A stretch of DNA of 64,000 nt, from positions 490,040 to 554,039 of the forward strand of contig CAVXAB010000017.1 in the NCBI GenBank assembly GCA_963759545.1, given 5' to 3'. Position 1 is the first letter of the stretch; each line of letters starts with the position of its first letter. The notes under the pieces were generated by a model. The model had not been told where the DNA came from. It did not search any database and saw only the letters and a program-made list of their open reading frames with translations. This document shows positions 42,218-51,393 of the stretch, in pieces. The stretch is from Trebonia sp963759545. Lineage in GTDB: Bacteria; Actinomycetota; Actinomycetes; Streptosporangiales; Streptosporangiaceae. The position numbers and the translations under genes were made by a program.

Positions 42218-43180
42218 ATGATCGAGGCCAAGGGCCTGGCCAAGCGATACGGCGATAAGGCCGCCGTGGCCGGCCTGTCATTCACCGTCCGGCCCGGGAT
42301 GGTCACCGGGTTCCTCGGGCCCAACGGGGCGGGCAAAACCACCACGATGCGGCTCATCCTGGGGCTCGACCGCCCCACCGAAGGAAGCGTCACGGTCAAC
42401 GGCAAGCCGTTCTCCGGCCTGTACAGCCCGATGCGGGAGGTGGGCGCGCTGCTCGACGCGAAGGCGGTGCACGGCGGACGGAGCGCTTACAACCACCTGC
42501 TGTGCCTGGCGCAGACCAACGACATCCCGCGTACGCGGGTTGACGAGGTGCTGTCCATCGTCGGGCTGTCCGAGGTGGCCGGCAAGCGGTCCAAGGGCTT
42601 CTCCCTCGGCATGAGCCAGCGGCTCGGCATCGCCGCGACCCTGCTTGGCGACCCGGAGATCCTGATGTTCGACGAGCCGGTCAACGGCCTGGACCCGGAG
42701 GGCATCTTGTGGATCAGGAACCTGATGAAGCGGCTCGCGGCCGAGGGCCGCACGGTCTTCGTCTCCAGCCACCTGATGTCGGAGATGGAGAACACCGCCG
42801 ATCACCTGATCGTGATCGGCAAGGGCAGGCTCATCGCGGACTGCTCGACGGCCGAGTTCATCGCGCGCAGCGCCCCGCAGGCGGTGCGGGCCAAGACGCC
42901 GCGGCCGGATGCGCTGGCGCGGGCCGTGGCGGCCGCCGGCGGGCGGGTCACGATCACCGGGAACGCGACGCCGGGCGGCAGCGCCGAGCTGGAAGTGCGC
43001 GGCCTGGACCCGGAGCGCATCGGCGATGCCGCGTTCGCGGCCGGGGTGCCGCTGCACTTGCTCGCCCCCTCGCGCGCCTCGCTTGAGGAGGCATTCATGG
43101 AACTGACCGCCGGCAGCGTCGAGTACCAGGGGGCCGCGCACGAGTCGCGTCGGCTCGCCGACGCGGGAAGGAAGGCATGA
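42218..43180 (+). CDS. ABC transporter ATP-binding protein
   Basis: A 320-residue ATPase of the drug/bacitracin-exporter class: Walker A GPNGAGKTTTMRLI, signature FSLGMSQRLGIAATL (the C-loop reads SLGMS instead of LSGGQ, common in this subgroup), Walker B ILMFDEPVNGLDP and H-loop VSSHLMSEME. The last 90 residues form the extra domain typical of these exporters. GGAGAAGG precedes ATG 42218. It overlaps the permease gene by four bases. Confidence 0.93.
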   Translation: MIEAKGLAKRYGDKAAVAGLSFTVRPGMVTGFLGPNGAGKTTTMRLILGLDRPTEGSVTVNGKPFSGLYSPMREVGALLDAKAVHGGRSAYNHLLCLAQTNDIPRTRVDEVLSIVGLSEVAGKRSKGFSLGMSQRLGIAATLLGDPEILMFDEPVNGLDPEGILWIRNLMKRLAAEGRTVFVSSHLMSEMENTADHLIVIGKGRLIADCSTAEFIARSAPQAVRAKTPRPDALARAVAAAGGRVTITGNATPGGSAELEVRGLDPERIGDAAFAAGVPLHLLAPSRASLEEAFMELTAGSVEYQGAAHESRRLADAGRKA

Positions 43181-44028
43181 TGACCAGCCTCACGGCCCAG
43201 CCGGGCAAGCCCACTGCCGCCAAGCGCGTCCCCGCGGTACCGCCGGCCACCCGCCGGTCCGGGTTCGCGGGAACGCTGCGGTCGGAGTTCACCAAGCTCC
43301 GCTCGGTGCGTTCGACGTACTTCACGCTGATCGCGTTCTTCGTGGCCGGCCTCGGCTTCGCCATCGCGGCCACCGAGGGCAACCGGGTGAACGCCGGCCA
43401 TGCGTCGTTCGACCCGACGGCCACGAGCCTGCGAGGTGCCGTCTACCTCGGCGAGCTGATCATCGTGGTGGTCGGGGCGCTGGTGATCACCTCGGAATAC
43501 GGGACGCGCATGGTGAGCACCTCGATGACCGCGATGCCCCGCCGCGACGTGCTCTACGTGGCCAAGGCCGTCGTCCTCGCTTGTGTCTCGCTGGTGGTCG
43601 CGCTCGTCACGTCGTTCGCCTCGTTCTTCGTCGGCCAGGCGATCCTGGCGTCCGCGCACGGGGGCGCGAGCATCACCAGCCCCAATGCACTGCGCGCGGT
43701 GCTGCTGTCCGCGGCGTTCGTGACCTGCTGCGCGCTGCTCGCGTTCGGCCTCGGCGCGATCATCAGGTACACCGCGGGCGCGGTCACCACGCTGTTCGGG
43801 CTGGTCTTCCTGATCCCCTTGCTCGCGCAGGTCCTGCCGGCCAACTGGTTCCACGACATCGCGCGGTGGCTGCCTGGCGGGATCGCGCTTGGACCGATCG
43901 TCTCCACCGCGCCAGTACCGGGCGAGCCTTTCCTGTTCGGCCCGTACGGGGAGCTGGCGGTCTTCGCCGGGTACGCGGCGATCGCCGTGGTCATCGGCGC
44001 GCTGCTGTTCCGGCGGCGTGACGCCTGA
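43177..44028 (+). CDS. ABC transporter permease
   Basis: A 283-residue ABC2-type membrane protein with six hydrophobic segments: YFTLIAFFVAGLGFAIA, AVYLGELIIVVVGALVIT, AVVLACVSLVVALVTSFASF, AVLLSAAFVTCCALLAFGLG, TTLFGLVFLIPLLAQVL and LAVFAGYAAIAVVIGALLF. Two ATG codons overlap the stop of the ATPase gene (ATGATG), so the pair is translationally coupled. It forms an exporter with the preceding ATPase; the substrate is unknown. Confidence 0.9.
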   Translation: MMTSLTAQPGKPTAAKRVPAVPPATRRSGFAGTLRSEFTKLRSVRSTYFTLIAFFVAGLGFAIAATEGNRVNAGHASFDPTATSLRGAVYLGELIIVVVGALVITSEYGTRMVSTSMTAMPRRDVLYVAKAVVLACVSLVVALVTSFASFFVGQAILASAHGGASITSPNALRAVLLSAAFVTCCALLAFGLGAIIRYTAGAVTTLFGLVFLIPLLAQVLPANWFHDIARWLPGGIALGPIVSTAPVPGEPFLFGPYGELAVFAGYAAIAVVIGALLFRRRDA

Positions 44029-44085
44029 CGAGGCAGCCTGTCCCCCACCCCGGCAGGCACCCGTCATCCCACAGGATGACCTGAT

Positions 44086-44118
44086 CAGACCCGCGGCCGA
44101 TGACCGGCCGCGGGTCTG
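44086..44118. terminator. Terminator between the ABC exporter and the histidine kinase
   Basis: A 14-bp perfect stem (CAGACCCGCGGCCG with CGGCCGCGGGTCTG) and a 5-nt loop end about 90 bp after the permease stop and 26 bp before the kinase start. It probably separates the two units, though read-through is possible. Confidence 0.7.
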
Positions 44119-44144
44119 CTGCTTACGCTGGGTGGGTGGAACGA

Positions 44145-45383
44145 ATGTACGCGTGGTTGCGGCGCCACCCCATGCTGATCGACGGTGCGCTAGCCGTCAG
44201 CCTGCTCGGGATCGGCGCGAACGTGTTCACCAGCTTTTCGTTTCGCGCATCGGGAGCTGGTGACCAGGCGGGGCTCATCGCCATCAGCCTCGTGCTCGGG
44301 GCGCTGGTGCTGCTGCGCCGCCGGTACCCGTCGGCCACGTTCGCGATCGCGCTCGCGATCGGCCTTGTCCAGCTGACGCTGGGCACCCGGCCCAACTCGA
44401 GCACCGCGACCGCGGGCGCCTTCCAGCCGGTCAGCGCGGACATAGCGATCATCGTGCTGCTCTACACCCTGGCCGCCCGCCGCCCCCGGCGGACCTCCCT
44501 GTGGGGCCTTGCCGCCTGCCTGGCCGGCATCGCCTTCGCCGTCATCCGGTGGCCGGCCACCCACGGCGCCGAGAGCCCGCAGCACATGCTCGTCGTCGCG
44601 CTCGTGCTCGGCGTGCCAACCGTGAGCGCCTGGGTGCTCGGGGACTCCATGGCCTACCGGCGCGCGCATAACGCGTGGCTGGAGGAGCGGGCCCGCCGGG
44701 CCGAGGCCGAGCGCGACACGAGGGCGCGCATCGCCGTGGCCGCCGAGCGGGCGCGGATCGCCAGGGAGATGCACGACGTGATCGCCCACCACGTCAGCGT
44801 GATCGTGGTGCAGGCCGACGGCGCGGCCTACGCGTTCGACGATGACCCGGCCCGCGCACGGCAGGCCATCGACGCGATATCACGCACCGGCCGGCAGGCC
44901 CTGGCCGAGACGCGGCGCCTGCTCGGCGTGCTGCGTGACGGCGAGGAGACGGCCGACATGGTGCCGCAGCCCGGGCTCGCGCAGGTGAGCGAGCTGCTGG
45001 CCGAGGCGCGGCTGGCCGGGCTGCCGGTGTCGCTCACCGTCGAGGGCACGCCGCGCCCGCTGGACGGCGGGCGCGAGCTGGCCGCCTACCGCATCGTGCA
45101 GGAGGCGCTCACCAACACCAGGAAGCACGGCGGACTCGGCGCGGACGCCGCCGTGCTGCTGCGCTACGCCGATGACGGGCTGCTGGTGCGGGTCGCCGAC
45201 ACCGGCCGCACCCCCGCGGACGAGGACGGCCCAGGTCCAGGAAACACAGGGCACGGGATCACCGGGATGCGGGAGCGGGTGCGGCTCTACGGCGGCACGT
45301 TGCGTACCGGGCCGCGGCCGGGCGGTGGCTACGAGGTCACCGCCACGCTGCCGGCCTCAGCCGAGGCGACGGTCGCGGCATGA
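44145..45383 (+). CDS. Sensor histidine kinase (NarL/DesK type)
   Basis: A 412-residue membrane kinase. The N-terminal half has four or five hydrophobic segments and no large external domain, pointing to a membrane or intramembrane signal. The HisKA_3 domain has AREMHDVIAHHVSVIVVQAD with the phospho-His. The ATPase domain has EALTNTRKHGG, VADTGR and GHGITGMRERVRLYGG. ATG 44145 follows GGGTGG; GTG 44136 is an alternative. It overlaps the response-regulator gene by four bases. It lies next to an ABC exporter, a setting typical of antimicrobial-peptide sensing. Confidence 0.92.
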   Translation: MYAWLRRHPMLIDGALAVSLLGIGANVFTSFSFRASGAGDQAGLIAISLVLGALVLLRRRYPSATFAIALAIGLVQLTLGTRPNSSTATAGAFQPVSADIAIIVLLYTLAARRPRRTSLWGLAACLAGIAFAVIRWPATHGAESPQHMLVVALVLGVPTVSAWVLGDSMAYRRAHNAWLEERARRAEAERDTRARIAVAAERARIAREMHDVIAHHVSVIVVQADGAAYAFDDDPARARQAIDAISRTGRQALAETRRLLGVLRDGEETADMVPQPGLAQVSELLAEARLAGLPVSLTVEGTPRPLDGGRELAAYRIVQEALTNTRKHGGLGADAAVLLRYADDGLLVRVADTGRTPADEDGPGPGNTGHGITGMRERVRLYGGTLRTGPRPGGGYEVTATLPASAEATVAA

Positions 45384-46048
45384 CAATCCGCGTCGCGCTG
45401 GTCGACGACCAGGAACTCGTGCGTACCGGCTTCCGCATGGTGCTTGACGCGCAGCAGGACATGACCGTGGTCGGCGAGGCCGGCGACGGGCTGGCCGCCG
45501 TGCGGCTGGCCCGCGAGCGGGACGTCGACGTGATGGTGATGGACGTGCGGATGCCCGGCCTCGACGGGGTTGAGGCGGCCCGGCGCATCTGCCGTCTTGG
45601 TGACCGCCCGCGCGTGCTGATGCTCACCACCTTCGACCTTGACGAGTACGCGTTCGCGGCGCTGAAGGCCGGGGCGAGCGGGTTCCTGCTGAAGGACGCG
45701 CTGCCCAGCGAACTGCTCCAGGCGATCAGGCACGTGCACGGCGGGGATGCCGTCGTCGCGCCGTCCACCACCCGGCGGCTGATCCACGCGTTCGCCGGCC
45801 AGCTGCCCGCGCGGCCAACTGCCCCGGCGCAGCTCGCCCAGCTGACCGAGCGCGAGCGTGACGTGCTCAGCGAGGTTGCCCGTGGCCTGTCAAATACCGA
45901 GATCGCCCGCAAACTCGTGGTGTCAGAGGCGACCGTGAAGACCCACGTGGGCCGGATTCTGGCCAAGCTCGGCCTGCGGGACAGGGTGCAGGCGGTGGTG
46001 TACGCCTACGAAAGCGGCGTCGTCTCCCCCGGCGCGGCCAGCCAGTGA
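45380..46048 (+). CDS. LuxR-family response regulator
   Basis: A 222-residue regulator of the NarL type. The receiver has the acidic pair VDDQ, the phospho-Asp in VMVMDVRMPGLDG and the conserved Lys in FLLKDALP. The C-terminal helix-turn-helix is LTERERDVLSEVARGLSNTE, IARKLVVSEATVKTHVGRIL. It is coupled to the upstream kinase. The ABC exporter upstream is the likely target. Confidence 0.94.
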   Translation: MTIRVALVDDQELVRTGFRMVLDAQQDMTVVGEAGDGLAAVRLARERDVDVMVMDVRMPGLDGVEAARRICRLGDRPRVLMLTTFDLDEYAFAALKAGASGFLLKDALPSELLQAIRHVHGGDAVVAPSTTRRLIHAFAGQLPARPTAPAQLAQLTERERDVLSEVARGLSNTEIARKLVVSEATVKTHVGRILAKLGLRDRVQAVVYAYESGVVSPGAASQ

Positions 46049-46069
46049 CGCTCCCGTGCCTCGCGCCGG

Positions 46070-46270
46070 GCCCGCGCGCCCGTTTCGTCCGGATTGTCCC
46101 GGCGACACCGCGGCCCGGCCCATGATCATGTGGATTCCGCAGCTTATTCGCTGCGGAATCCACATGAAAAGCGAAATCACGCTCGATCACGCCGGGCCCT
46201 GCGGGCGGGGCCGTGCGCCGGCCGGCTCACGGCCCCCGCGGTCACCACGCGCCACTTGAGTCAACGGCGT
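46070..46270. repeat. Dispersed repeat element with central hairpin, copy B
   Basis: The inverted counterpart of 9787-10050. It contains a perfect 18-bp stem (46126-46143 with 46150-46167) and a 6-nt loop (TTATTC). Flanks shared with copy A include GTCCGGATTGTCCC, CCGCGGCC, GGCCCATGATCATG and, on the far side, CGATCACGCC and GTCACCACGC. It fills the gap between the response regulator and the ArsR gene. Confidence 0.78.
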
Positions 46271-46291
46271 CGCGGGCGACGGCCGCCACCC

Positions 46292-46327
46292 TAGACAGTC
46301 AGTTAGCTATTTGCCATAATGCCGTTG
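46292..46327 (+). promoter_or_regulatory. Promoter of a leaderless ArsR gene
   Basis: TAGACA (46292-46297) and CATAAT (46315-46320) are separated by 17 bp, a good housekeeping promoter. The expected transcription start, seven bases past the -10 element, is the GTG start codon at 46327, so the mRNA would be leaderless. Confidence 0.65.
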
Positions 46328-46629
46328 TGCTTAACGTGGACCTCATCAAGGCCCTCGGCAACGAGAAGCGCCTTCAGGTCCTTGAGTTGCTGCGTGACCC
46401 GGTGGCCAACTTCCCCCCGCAGCGCGACGGCGACCTCGTCGAGGACGGCGTGTGCGCGCTGTTTATCGCGGAGAAGCTGGGCGTCAGCCAGCCGACCTGC
46501 GGCGAGCACCTGAAGCTGCTGTCGCGGTCCGGCCTGGTCAGGGGCAAGAAGATCAAGCAGTGGGTCTTCTACAAGCGCGACGAGGAACGCATCGCCCAGG
46601 CAAAGGAGGAGCTCGCCGGTGACTGGTGA
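46327..46629 (+). CDS. ArsR/HTH-type transcriptional regulator
   Basis: A 100-residue winged-helix protein: LIKALGNEKRLQVLELLRDP, CALFIAEKLGVSQPTCGEHL and LLSRSGLVRGKKIKQWVFYK. A Cys in the recognition region and one in VCALF could bind metal, but the classic ArsR CVC site is absent. GTG 46327 is chosen because the promoter places the transcription start on it; GTG 46336 is an alternative. The next gene starts inside its 3' end (11-bp overlap), so both form one unit and it probably controls the dehydratase. Confidence 0.85.
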   Translation: MLNVDLIKALGNEKRLQVLELLRDPVANFPPQRDGDLVEDGVCALFIAEKLGVSQPTCGEHLKLLSRSGLVRGKKIKQWVFYKRDEERIAQAKEELAGDW

Positions 46630-47561
46630 CACGCGAGCACAGCATCTCGTGCTGACCCGTGACGACATTCGCCACGCCTACGACACGATCCGCCCCTACC
46701 TGCGCCGGACGCCGGTCATCCAGCTCGACCTGGCCGGGCCGGTGACCATGAAGCTGGAGCAGCTGCAGTGCGCCGGCTCGTTCAAGGCCCGCGGCGCGTT
46801 CACGAACCTCCTGCTCAGGGACGTGCCTCCGGCCGGGGTGGCGGCCGCGTCTGGCGGCAACCACGGCGTCGCCGTCGCGTACGCCGCGCACCGGCTCGGC
46901 ATCCCGGCCAGGATCTTCGTGCCGACCGTGTCCTCGCCCGCCAAGATCGAGCGCATCCGCGAGCTCGCGGACCTGGTGATCGCGGGCGACCGCTACGCCG
47001 ACGCGCTAGAGGCAGCGGAGCAGTGGATCGCGACGTCAGGCGCGATGAGCGTGCACGCCTACGACCAGAGGGAGACCATACTCGGCCAGGCCACGCGTCG
47101 CCCTGGAACTCGACGACCAGGCCGGGCCGCTTGACACGGTGCTCGCCCCGGTCGGCGGCGGCGGCCTCATCGCCGGGATCGCCTCCTACTTCGCGGGCAG
47201 CGCGCGGGTCATCGGCGTGGAGCCCGACGGCGCGCCTACCCTCTTCCGCGCCAGGGCGGCCGGCGCACCCGTCGACGCCCCGGCAGGCAGCATCGCCGTC
47301 GATGCCCTCGCACCGCGCCGCGTCGGCGACCTGGTGTTCCCGATCACCCAGGCCCACGTGGCGGACGTGGTGCTGGTGGACGATGACGCCATCCGCGGCG
47401 CGCAGCGCACGCTCTGGCAGACCGCGCGCATCGCGGCCGAGCCGGCCGCCTCGGTCGGCGTCGCCGCCCTGCTCGCCGGCGCGTACAAGCCCGCGCCGGG
47501 CGAGCGCGTCGCCGTCATCATCAGCGGCGCCAACATGAGCCCCGCGCAGCTGGACGACTGA
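46619..47561 (+). pseudogene. Threonine/serine dehydratase-like PLP enzyme, frameshifted
   Basis: A PLP fold-type II enzyme in two frames. Part one has the PLP lysine in AGSFKARGAFTNLLLR and the SGGNHGVAVAYAA phosphate/substrate loop; it leaves the family sequence after RETILGQA. Part two resumes at VALELDDQAGPLDTVLAPV and includes the glycine loop GGGGLIAGI, ending SPAQLDD. One extra C near 47096 (ACGCGTCGCC) accounts for the shift: removing it gives GQATVALELDDQ. GTG 46619 has AAAGGAGGA upstream and overlaps arsR. Either a recent pseudogene or an indel error. Confidence 0.82.
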
Positions 47562-47589
47562 AGCCGCCGCGAGCCGCTATTGTCGGGCC

Positions 47590-48057
47590 ATGGACGACGA
47601 CGAGGAACTGTTCGCGGTCTCCTACGAGGGCGTTACCCCGGGCGTGCCGGTGCTCACCAGGGACGGCGTGCAGTTCGGCATCCTTGAGCACGTGCTCGAG
47701 GTGCCCGAGGAGGACGTCTTCGACGGGATCGTGGTCTGGACCGGCGGTGGCGGCTGGCTTGACCGGCGGATACAGCGCGACCTGAGCAGGGGCGAGCAGT
47801 CGGCCGCCCGGCGGCTGGAACTGCTCCAGCCGCAGCACCTGCGGTTCGTCGACGCGGACCACGTCGCGGCGATCACCACCGGCCACGTGCGCTGCGACCT
47901 GGACGCGGCGCAGGCCAGCGCGCTGCCGCCGCCGGCCCACGACTCCCCCGTTTTCTACGCCAACGCGATCGACCAGGCGGATTACCCGCGCGGGTACGGG
48001 AACAACGCGATGTACGGGACCGTGTTCCGCCGCGCGCGCTGGAGCCGCGGTAGCTAG
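47590..48057 (+). CDS. PRC-barrel-like hypothetical protein
   Basis: A 155-residue acidic protein. Residues 8-75 (FAVSYEGVTPGVPVLTRDG, GILEHVLEVPEEDVFDGIVV) resemble a PRC-barrel/DUF2171 fold, a small beta barrel found in photosynthetic and RNA-processing proteins and in many actinobacterial stress proteins. The C-terminal 50 residues are polar, with DYPRGYGNNAMYG. No functional assignment is possible. It is convergent with rsmB. Confidence 0.65.
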   Translation: MDDDEELFAVSYEGVTPGVPVLTRDGVQFGILEHVLEVPEEDVFDGIVVWTGGGGWLDRRIQRDLSRGEQSAARRLELLQPQHLRFVDADHVAAITTGHVRCDLDAAQASALPPPAHDSPVFYANAIDQADYPRGYGNNAMYGTVFRRARWSRGS

Positions 48058-48084
48058 GCCGTCCTGGGGACGCGGGCTGAGCCA

Positions 48085-49762
48085 TTACGCACCACGGCGG
48101 ATGAGGGCGATGAAGATCGCGTCGGTGCCGTGGCGGTGCGGCCATAGCTGGGCGAACCTTGTGTCCGCCGCGCGGGCGCCAGGGACGTCAGGGAGCACCC
48201 CTGGGGCGTCGAGGATGTCGGCGCCAGGCGTGGACGCGACCACGTCGGCCACCACGTCGCTGGTTTCCGCCGGGACCGGGGAGCAGGTCACGTAGGCGAC
48301 CACGCCGCCGGGGCGGACGGACTTCAGGGCCGAGCGGAGCAGGTCGCGCTGGAGGGCGGTGAGCTCCGTGAGGTCGTTCTCCGACTTGCGCCAGCGGGCC
48401 TCGGGGCGGCGGCGCAGCGCGCCGAGGCCCGAGCACGGGGCGTCCACGAGCACCCGGTCGAAGGTGCCGTCGGGCCAGGGCGGCCTGGTGCCGTCCGCGA
48501 CGACCACCTCGAATTCGGTTCCTTGCGTCCCTGGCGGCGCAAGCCTTCCCCGGTCACCGGTCTCGTCTCCCGAAGCGGGCGGCACAGCGGAGGCGGTTAG
48601 GCGGCTCGCCCGGATCAGTGCCTCCCTGACCAGGGCCGCGCGGTGCGGGTGGAGCTCGGCGGCGGTCAGCGTGGCCCGCGACGCTTGCGCCAGGCCGTAG
48701 AGCAGGCGGGACTTGCCGCCGGGGCCCGCGCACATGTCCAGCCAGCGCTCGGCCCCGGCACTGCCCTGGTCGGGTCGCGGGGTGAGCGGAGGCGCGGGAC
48801 AGGGCCATCGCGGCCAGCTGGCTTCCCTCGTCCTGGACGACGGCCTGGCCGGCATCGATCAGGGCCGCTGGGTCGCCGGACTGAAGCGTGAACGCGTACG
48901 GGGACCAGCGGCCGGGCTCGGCACCGGGCGGCATGATCTCATCGCGGGGCGGGCCTGCCGGGAATGCGGCCATCGTGACTCTGGGCCTTGCGCTGCCCGC
49001 GGCCAGGGCGGCCTCAAGCTCGGTGACGGCTTCTGCCCCGGGCGCGTCGGGGATGGCGGTCGCCTGGGCCGGCCCGTCGGCGGCGTCGCCCAGGGCCGCG
49101 CGGTAGGCGGCGACGATCCACCGGGGGTGGCTGTAGCGGGTGGCGAGGGAACCGGTCGGGTCGGACGTCGGGCTGGGTGCGACGATGTCCAGCCAGGCGT
49201 CCAGGTCCCTGGTGGCGACGCGGCGCAGGACGGCGTTGACGTAGCCGGAGACGCGCGGTCCGACTACCGACTTCGCCAGGTCAACCGAGGTGGCGACGGC
49301 GGCGTGGGCGCCGATGCGGGTGTTAAGCAGCTGGTGCGCGCCCAGGCGGAGGATGTCGAGCACCGGGGGGTCAAGCTTGTCGAGGGGGCGGTCGCTGCAC
49401 GCGGCCAGGATGGCGTCGTAGGTGCCCTGGCCGCGCAGGGTGCCGTAGGCCAGCTCGGTCGCGAGGGCGGCGTCACGGCCGGTGAGCTGGCGGTCCGCCA
49501 GGAGCTTGGGCAGCAGCAGGTTGGCGTAGGCCTCGCGGTCACGGACCGCCTTCAGCACGTCGTAGGCGGTGCGGCGCGGCTGGCTGGCCCGTCGGGCCGT
49601 GTCTCGCCTGACCGCTATCGCGCTATCGTGCGCGCCGCGCTTGCCCGCGCCGGCCTTGCCCGTATTGCCGCTGTCCGCGCCCGCCCCGCTGGCTTTCGCG
49701 CTGGTCCCGTTGGCGCTGGCCGCTCTGCCGTAGCGGCGGCGCGGGCGGTAGTTGCCGCTCAT
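48085..49762 (-). pseudogene. rsmB: 16S rRNA m5C967 methyltransferase RsmB, frameshifted
   Basis: The N-terminal NusB-like RNA-binding domain (RRTAYDVLKAVRDREAYANL, LATELAYGTLRGQGTYDAIL) and linker read in one frame up to VVQDEGSQLAAMALSRASAH. The methyltransferase domain then reads in another: AERWLDMCAGPGGKSRLLYG (SAM site), VLVDAPCSGLGALRRRPE and YVTCSPVPAETSDVV with the two catalytic Cys. The shift lies near 48775-48800 in a C-rich run (CCCCGCGACCCGACC). All catalytic parts survive, so a single-base sequencing error is as likely as true loss. The first 65 residues are low-complexity, as in other actinobacteria. Confidence 0.88.
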
Positions 49763-49774
49763 GTCAGTGGAACC

Positions 49775-50746
49775 TCAGCCACAGCGCGGGGCGGCGGCGT
49801 CGTCGGGAATTTTAATGCCGCGGGCCCAGTCTGCGGCGGGCATGCGGCGCTTGCCCTGGGGCTGGACGTCGCCGAGCCGGACAGGGACCGTGCCGGTGCC
49901 GACGTAGACGGCATTCCTGTCGACGCGCAGCTCCCCAGCGGCCAGGCCGGTGCCGCCCGGCGCCCCGCCGGCACCGGAGACAAGCCCGGCGCCGGCGGCC
50001 AGGGTGACGGGCCAGAGCTTCAGGCGACCCGCGTCGAACTCGGTCCAGGCGCCCGGGTCGGGGGTGCAGCCGCGCACCTGGCGGTCGATCAGGTGGGCGG
50101 GAAGCTTCCAGTCCACCCGGGCGTCGGCCGGGGTGAGCTTCGGCGCGAAGCTGACGCCGTCGGTTGGCTGCGGTACGGCGCGGATCGTGCCGTCCTCGAT
50201 CGCGTCGAGCGTCCGCACCATGAGTTCCGCGCCGAAGACGGCGAGGCGGTCCAGGAGGTCGCCGCTGGTGTCTGTCGGGCGGACCGGCTCGGTGAGCGTG
50301 CCGAAGACAGGGCCCGCGTCGAGTTCCTTCACGATCAGGAAGGTGGTCGCGCCGGTGATGTCATCGCCGCGCAGCACCGCGTGCTGGACCGGGGCGGCGC
50401 CGCGCCAGGCGGGCAGCACGGAGAAGTGCAGGTTCACCCAGCCGTGGACGGGAATGTCGAGCGCCGACTGCGGTAGCAGCGCACCGTAGGCCGTCACCGG
50501 GCAGCAGTCAGGCGCGATAGCGCGGAGCCGGTCGAGGAACCACCCCTCGTTCGGGCGCACGGGTTTCAGTGTCTCGAACCCGAGCTCCGCCGCGAGCTCG
50601 GCCACCGGCGACGCGTGCATTCTCTTGCCGCGCCCGACGGGCGCGTCGGGGCGCGTCACGACCGCCGCCACGTCGTGGCGGGAGGCGGCGAGCGCGCGCA
50701 GCGTGGGCAGCGCGGCCGCCGGGGTACCTGCGAAGACGAGCCGCAC
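49775..50746 (-). CDS. fmt: Methionyl-tRNA formyltransferase
   Basis: Formylates initiator Met-tRNA. It has 323 residues with the nucleotide-like opening VRLVFAGTPAAALPTLRAL, the folate/catalytic segment NLHFSVLPAWRGAAPVQ, and GDDITGATTFLIVKELDAGP. GTG 50746 is chosen because the family starts here and AGGGAG lies eight bases upstream; the gene then follows def by 11 bp. The last codons (PRCG) share a GCTGTGGCTG string with repeats at 53.7 kb. Confidence 0.94.
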   Translation of the reverse strand: MRLVFAGTPAAALPTLRALAASRHDVAAVVTRPDAPVGRGKRMHASPVAELAAELGFETLKPVRPNEGWFLDRLRAIAPDCCPVTAYGALLPQSALDIPVHGWVNLHFSVLPAWRGAAPVQHAVLRGDDITGATTFLIVKELDAGPVFGTLTEPVRPTDTSGDLLDRLAVFGAELMVRTLDAIEDGTIRAVPQPTDGVSFAPKLTPADARVDWKLPAHLIDRQVRGCTPDPGAWTEFDAGRLKLWPVTLAAGAGLVSGAGGAPGGTGLAAGELRVDRNAVYVGTGTVPVRLGDVQPQGKRRMPAADWARGIKIPDDAAAPRCG

Positions 50747-50757
50747 TGGCGCGCTCC

Positions 50758-51300
50758 CTAGGAGATCCGTTGGGTGGAGTGCGGCGAGACCTTGACCTCG
50801 GGGACGGGCATGCCTGACCACTCGGCTTCGCGGATGGCCTTCATCGCCAGCTTGCGCTGCTTCTTGTCGAGCCGGTCGATGAACAGGATGCCGTCGAGGT
50901 GGTCCGTCTCGTGCTGTACGCAGCGGGCGAGGAGCTCGGTGCCCTCGAGCGTGACCGGGTCGCCGTACATGTTGAAGCCTGTCGCGATCGCGCGGGGCGC
51001 GCGAGGAGTGGGGAACTGCAGCCCGGGCAGTGACAGGCAGCCCTCGTCGTCCTCTTCCGGCTCGCCCTCGAGCTTCAGGACGGGGTTGACGAGGTGGCCG
51101 GGGTCGTTGTCGTCCACGTGGTAGGTGAAAACGCGCAGGCTGACGCCGATCTGCGGTGCGGCGAGCCCGACACCGGGCGCGTCGAGCATGGTCTCGGTGA
51201 GGTCCTTGACCAGGTTGCGCAGCTCAAGGTCGAAGTCCACCACCGGCTCTGCCTGGGTGCGGAGCACCGGGTCTCCGAACAGCCTGATTTCCCTGAGCAA
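50758..51300 (-). CDS. def: Peptide deformylase
   Basis: Removes the N-formyl group from nascent proteins. It has 180 residues with all three metal motifs: GVGLAAPQIG, EGCLSLPG (Cys ligand) and QHETDHLDG (two His, Glu). The start is TTG 51300 (LREIRLFGDPVLR), with AAGGGA upstream. It lies between priA and fmt in the conserved priA-def-fmt-rsmB order. Confidence 0.95.
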   Translation of the reverse strand: MLREIRLFGDPVLRTQAEPVVDFDLELRNLVKDLTETMLDAPGVGLAAPQIGVSLRVFTYHVDDNDPGHLVNPVLKLEGEPEEDDEGCLSLPGLQFPTPRAPRAIATGFNMYGDPVTLEGTELLARCVQHETDHLDGILFIDRLDKKQRKLAMKAIREAEWSGMPVPEVKVSPHSTQRIS

Positions 51301-51393
51301 CTGGCATTCCCTTCACGTCGGCGCGGGCCATGGCTGCGCGCGGCAGCGTTCCCCCCAGGCAAGCGCGTGTTCGCCTTCAATTCTATCGGTGGC

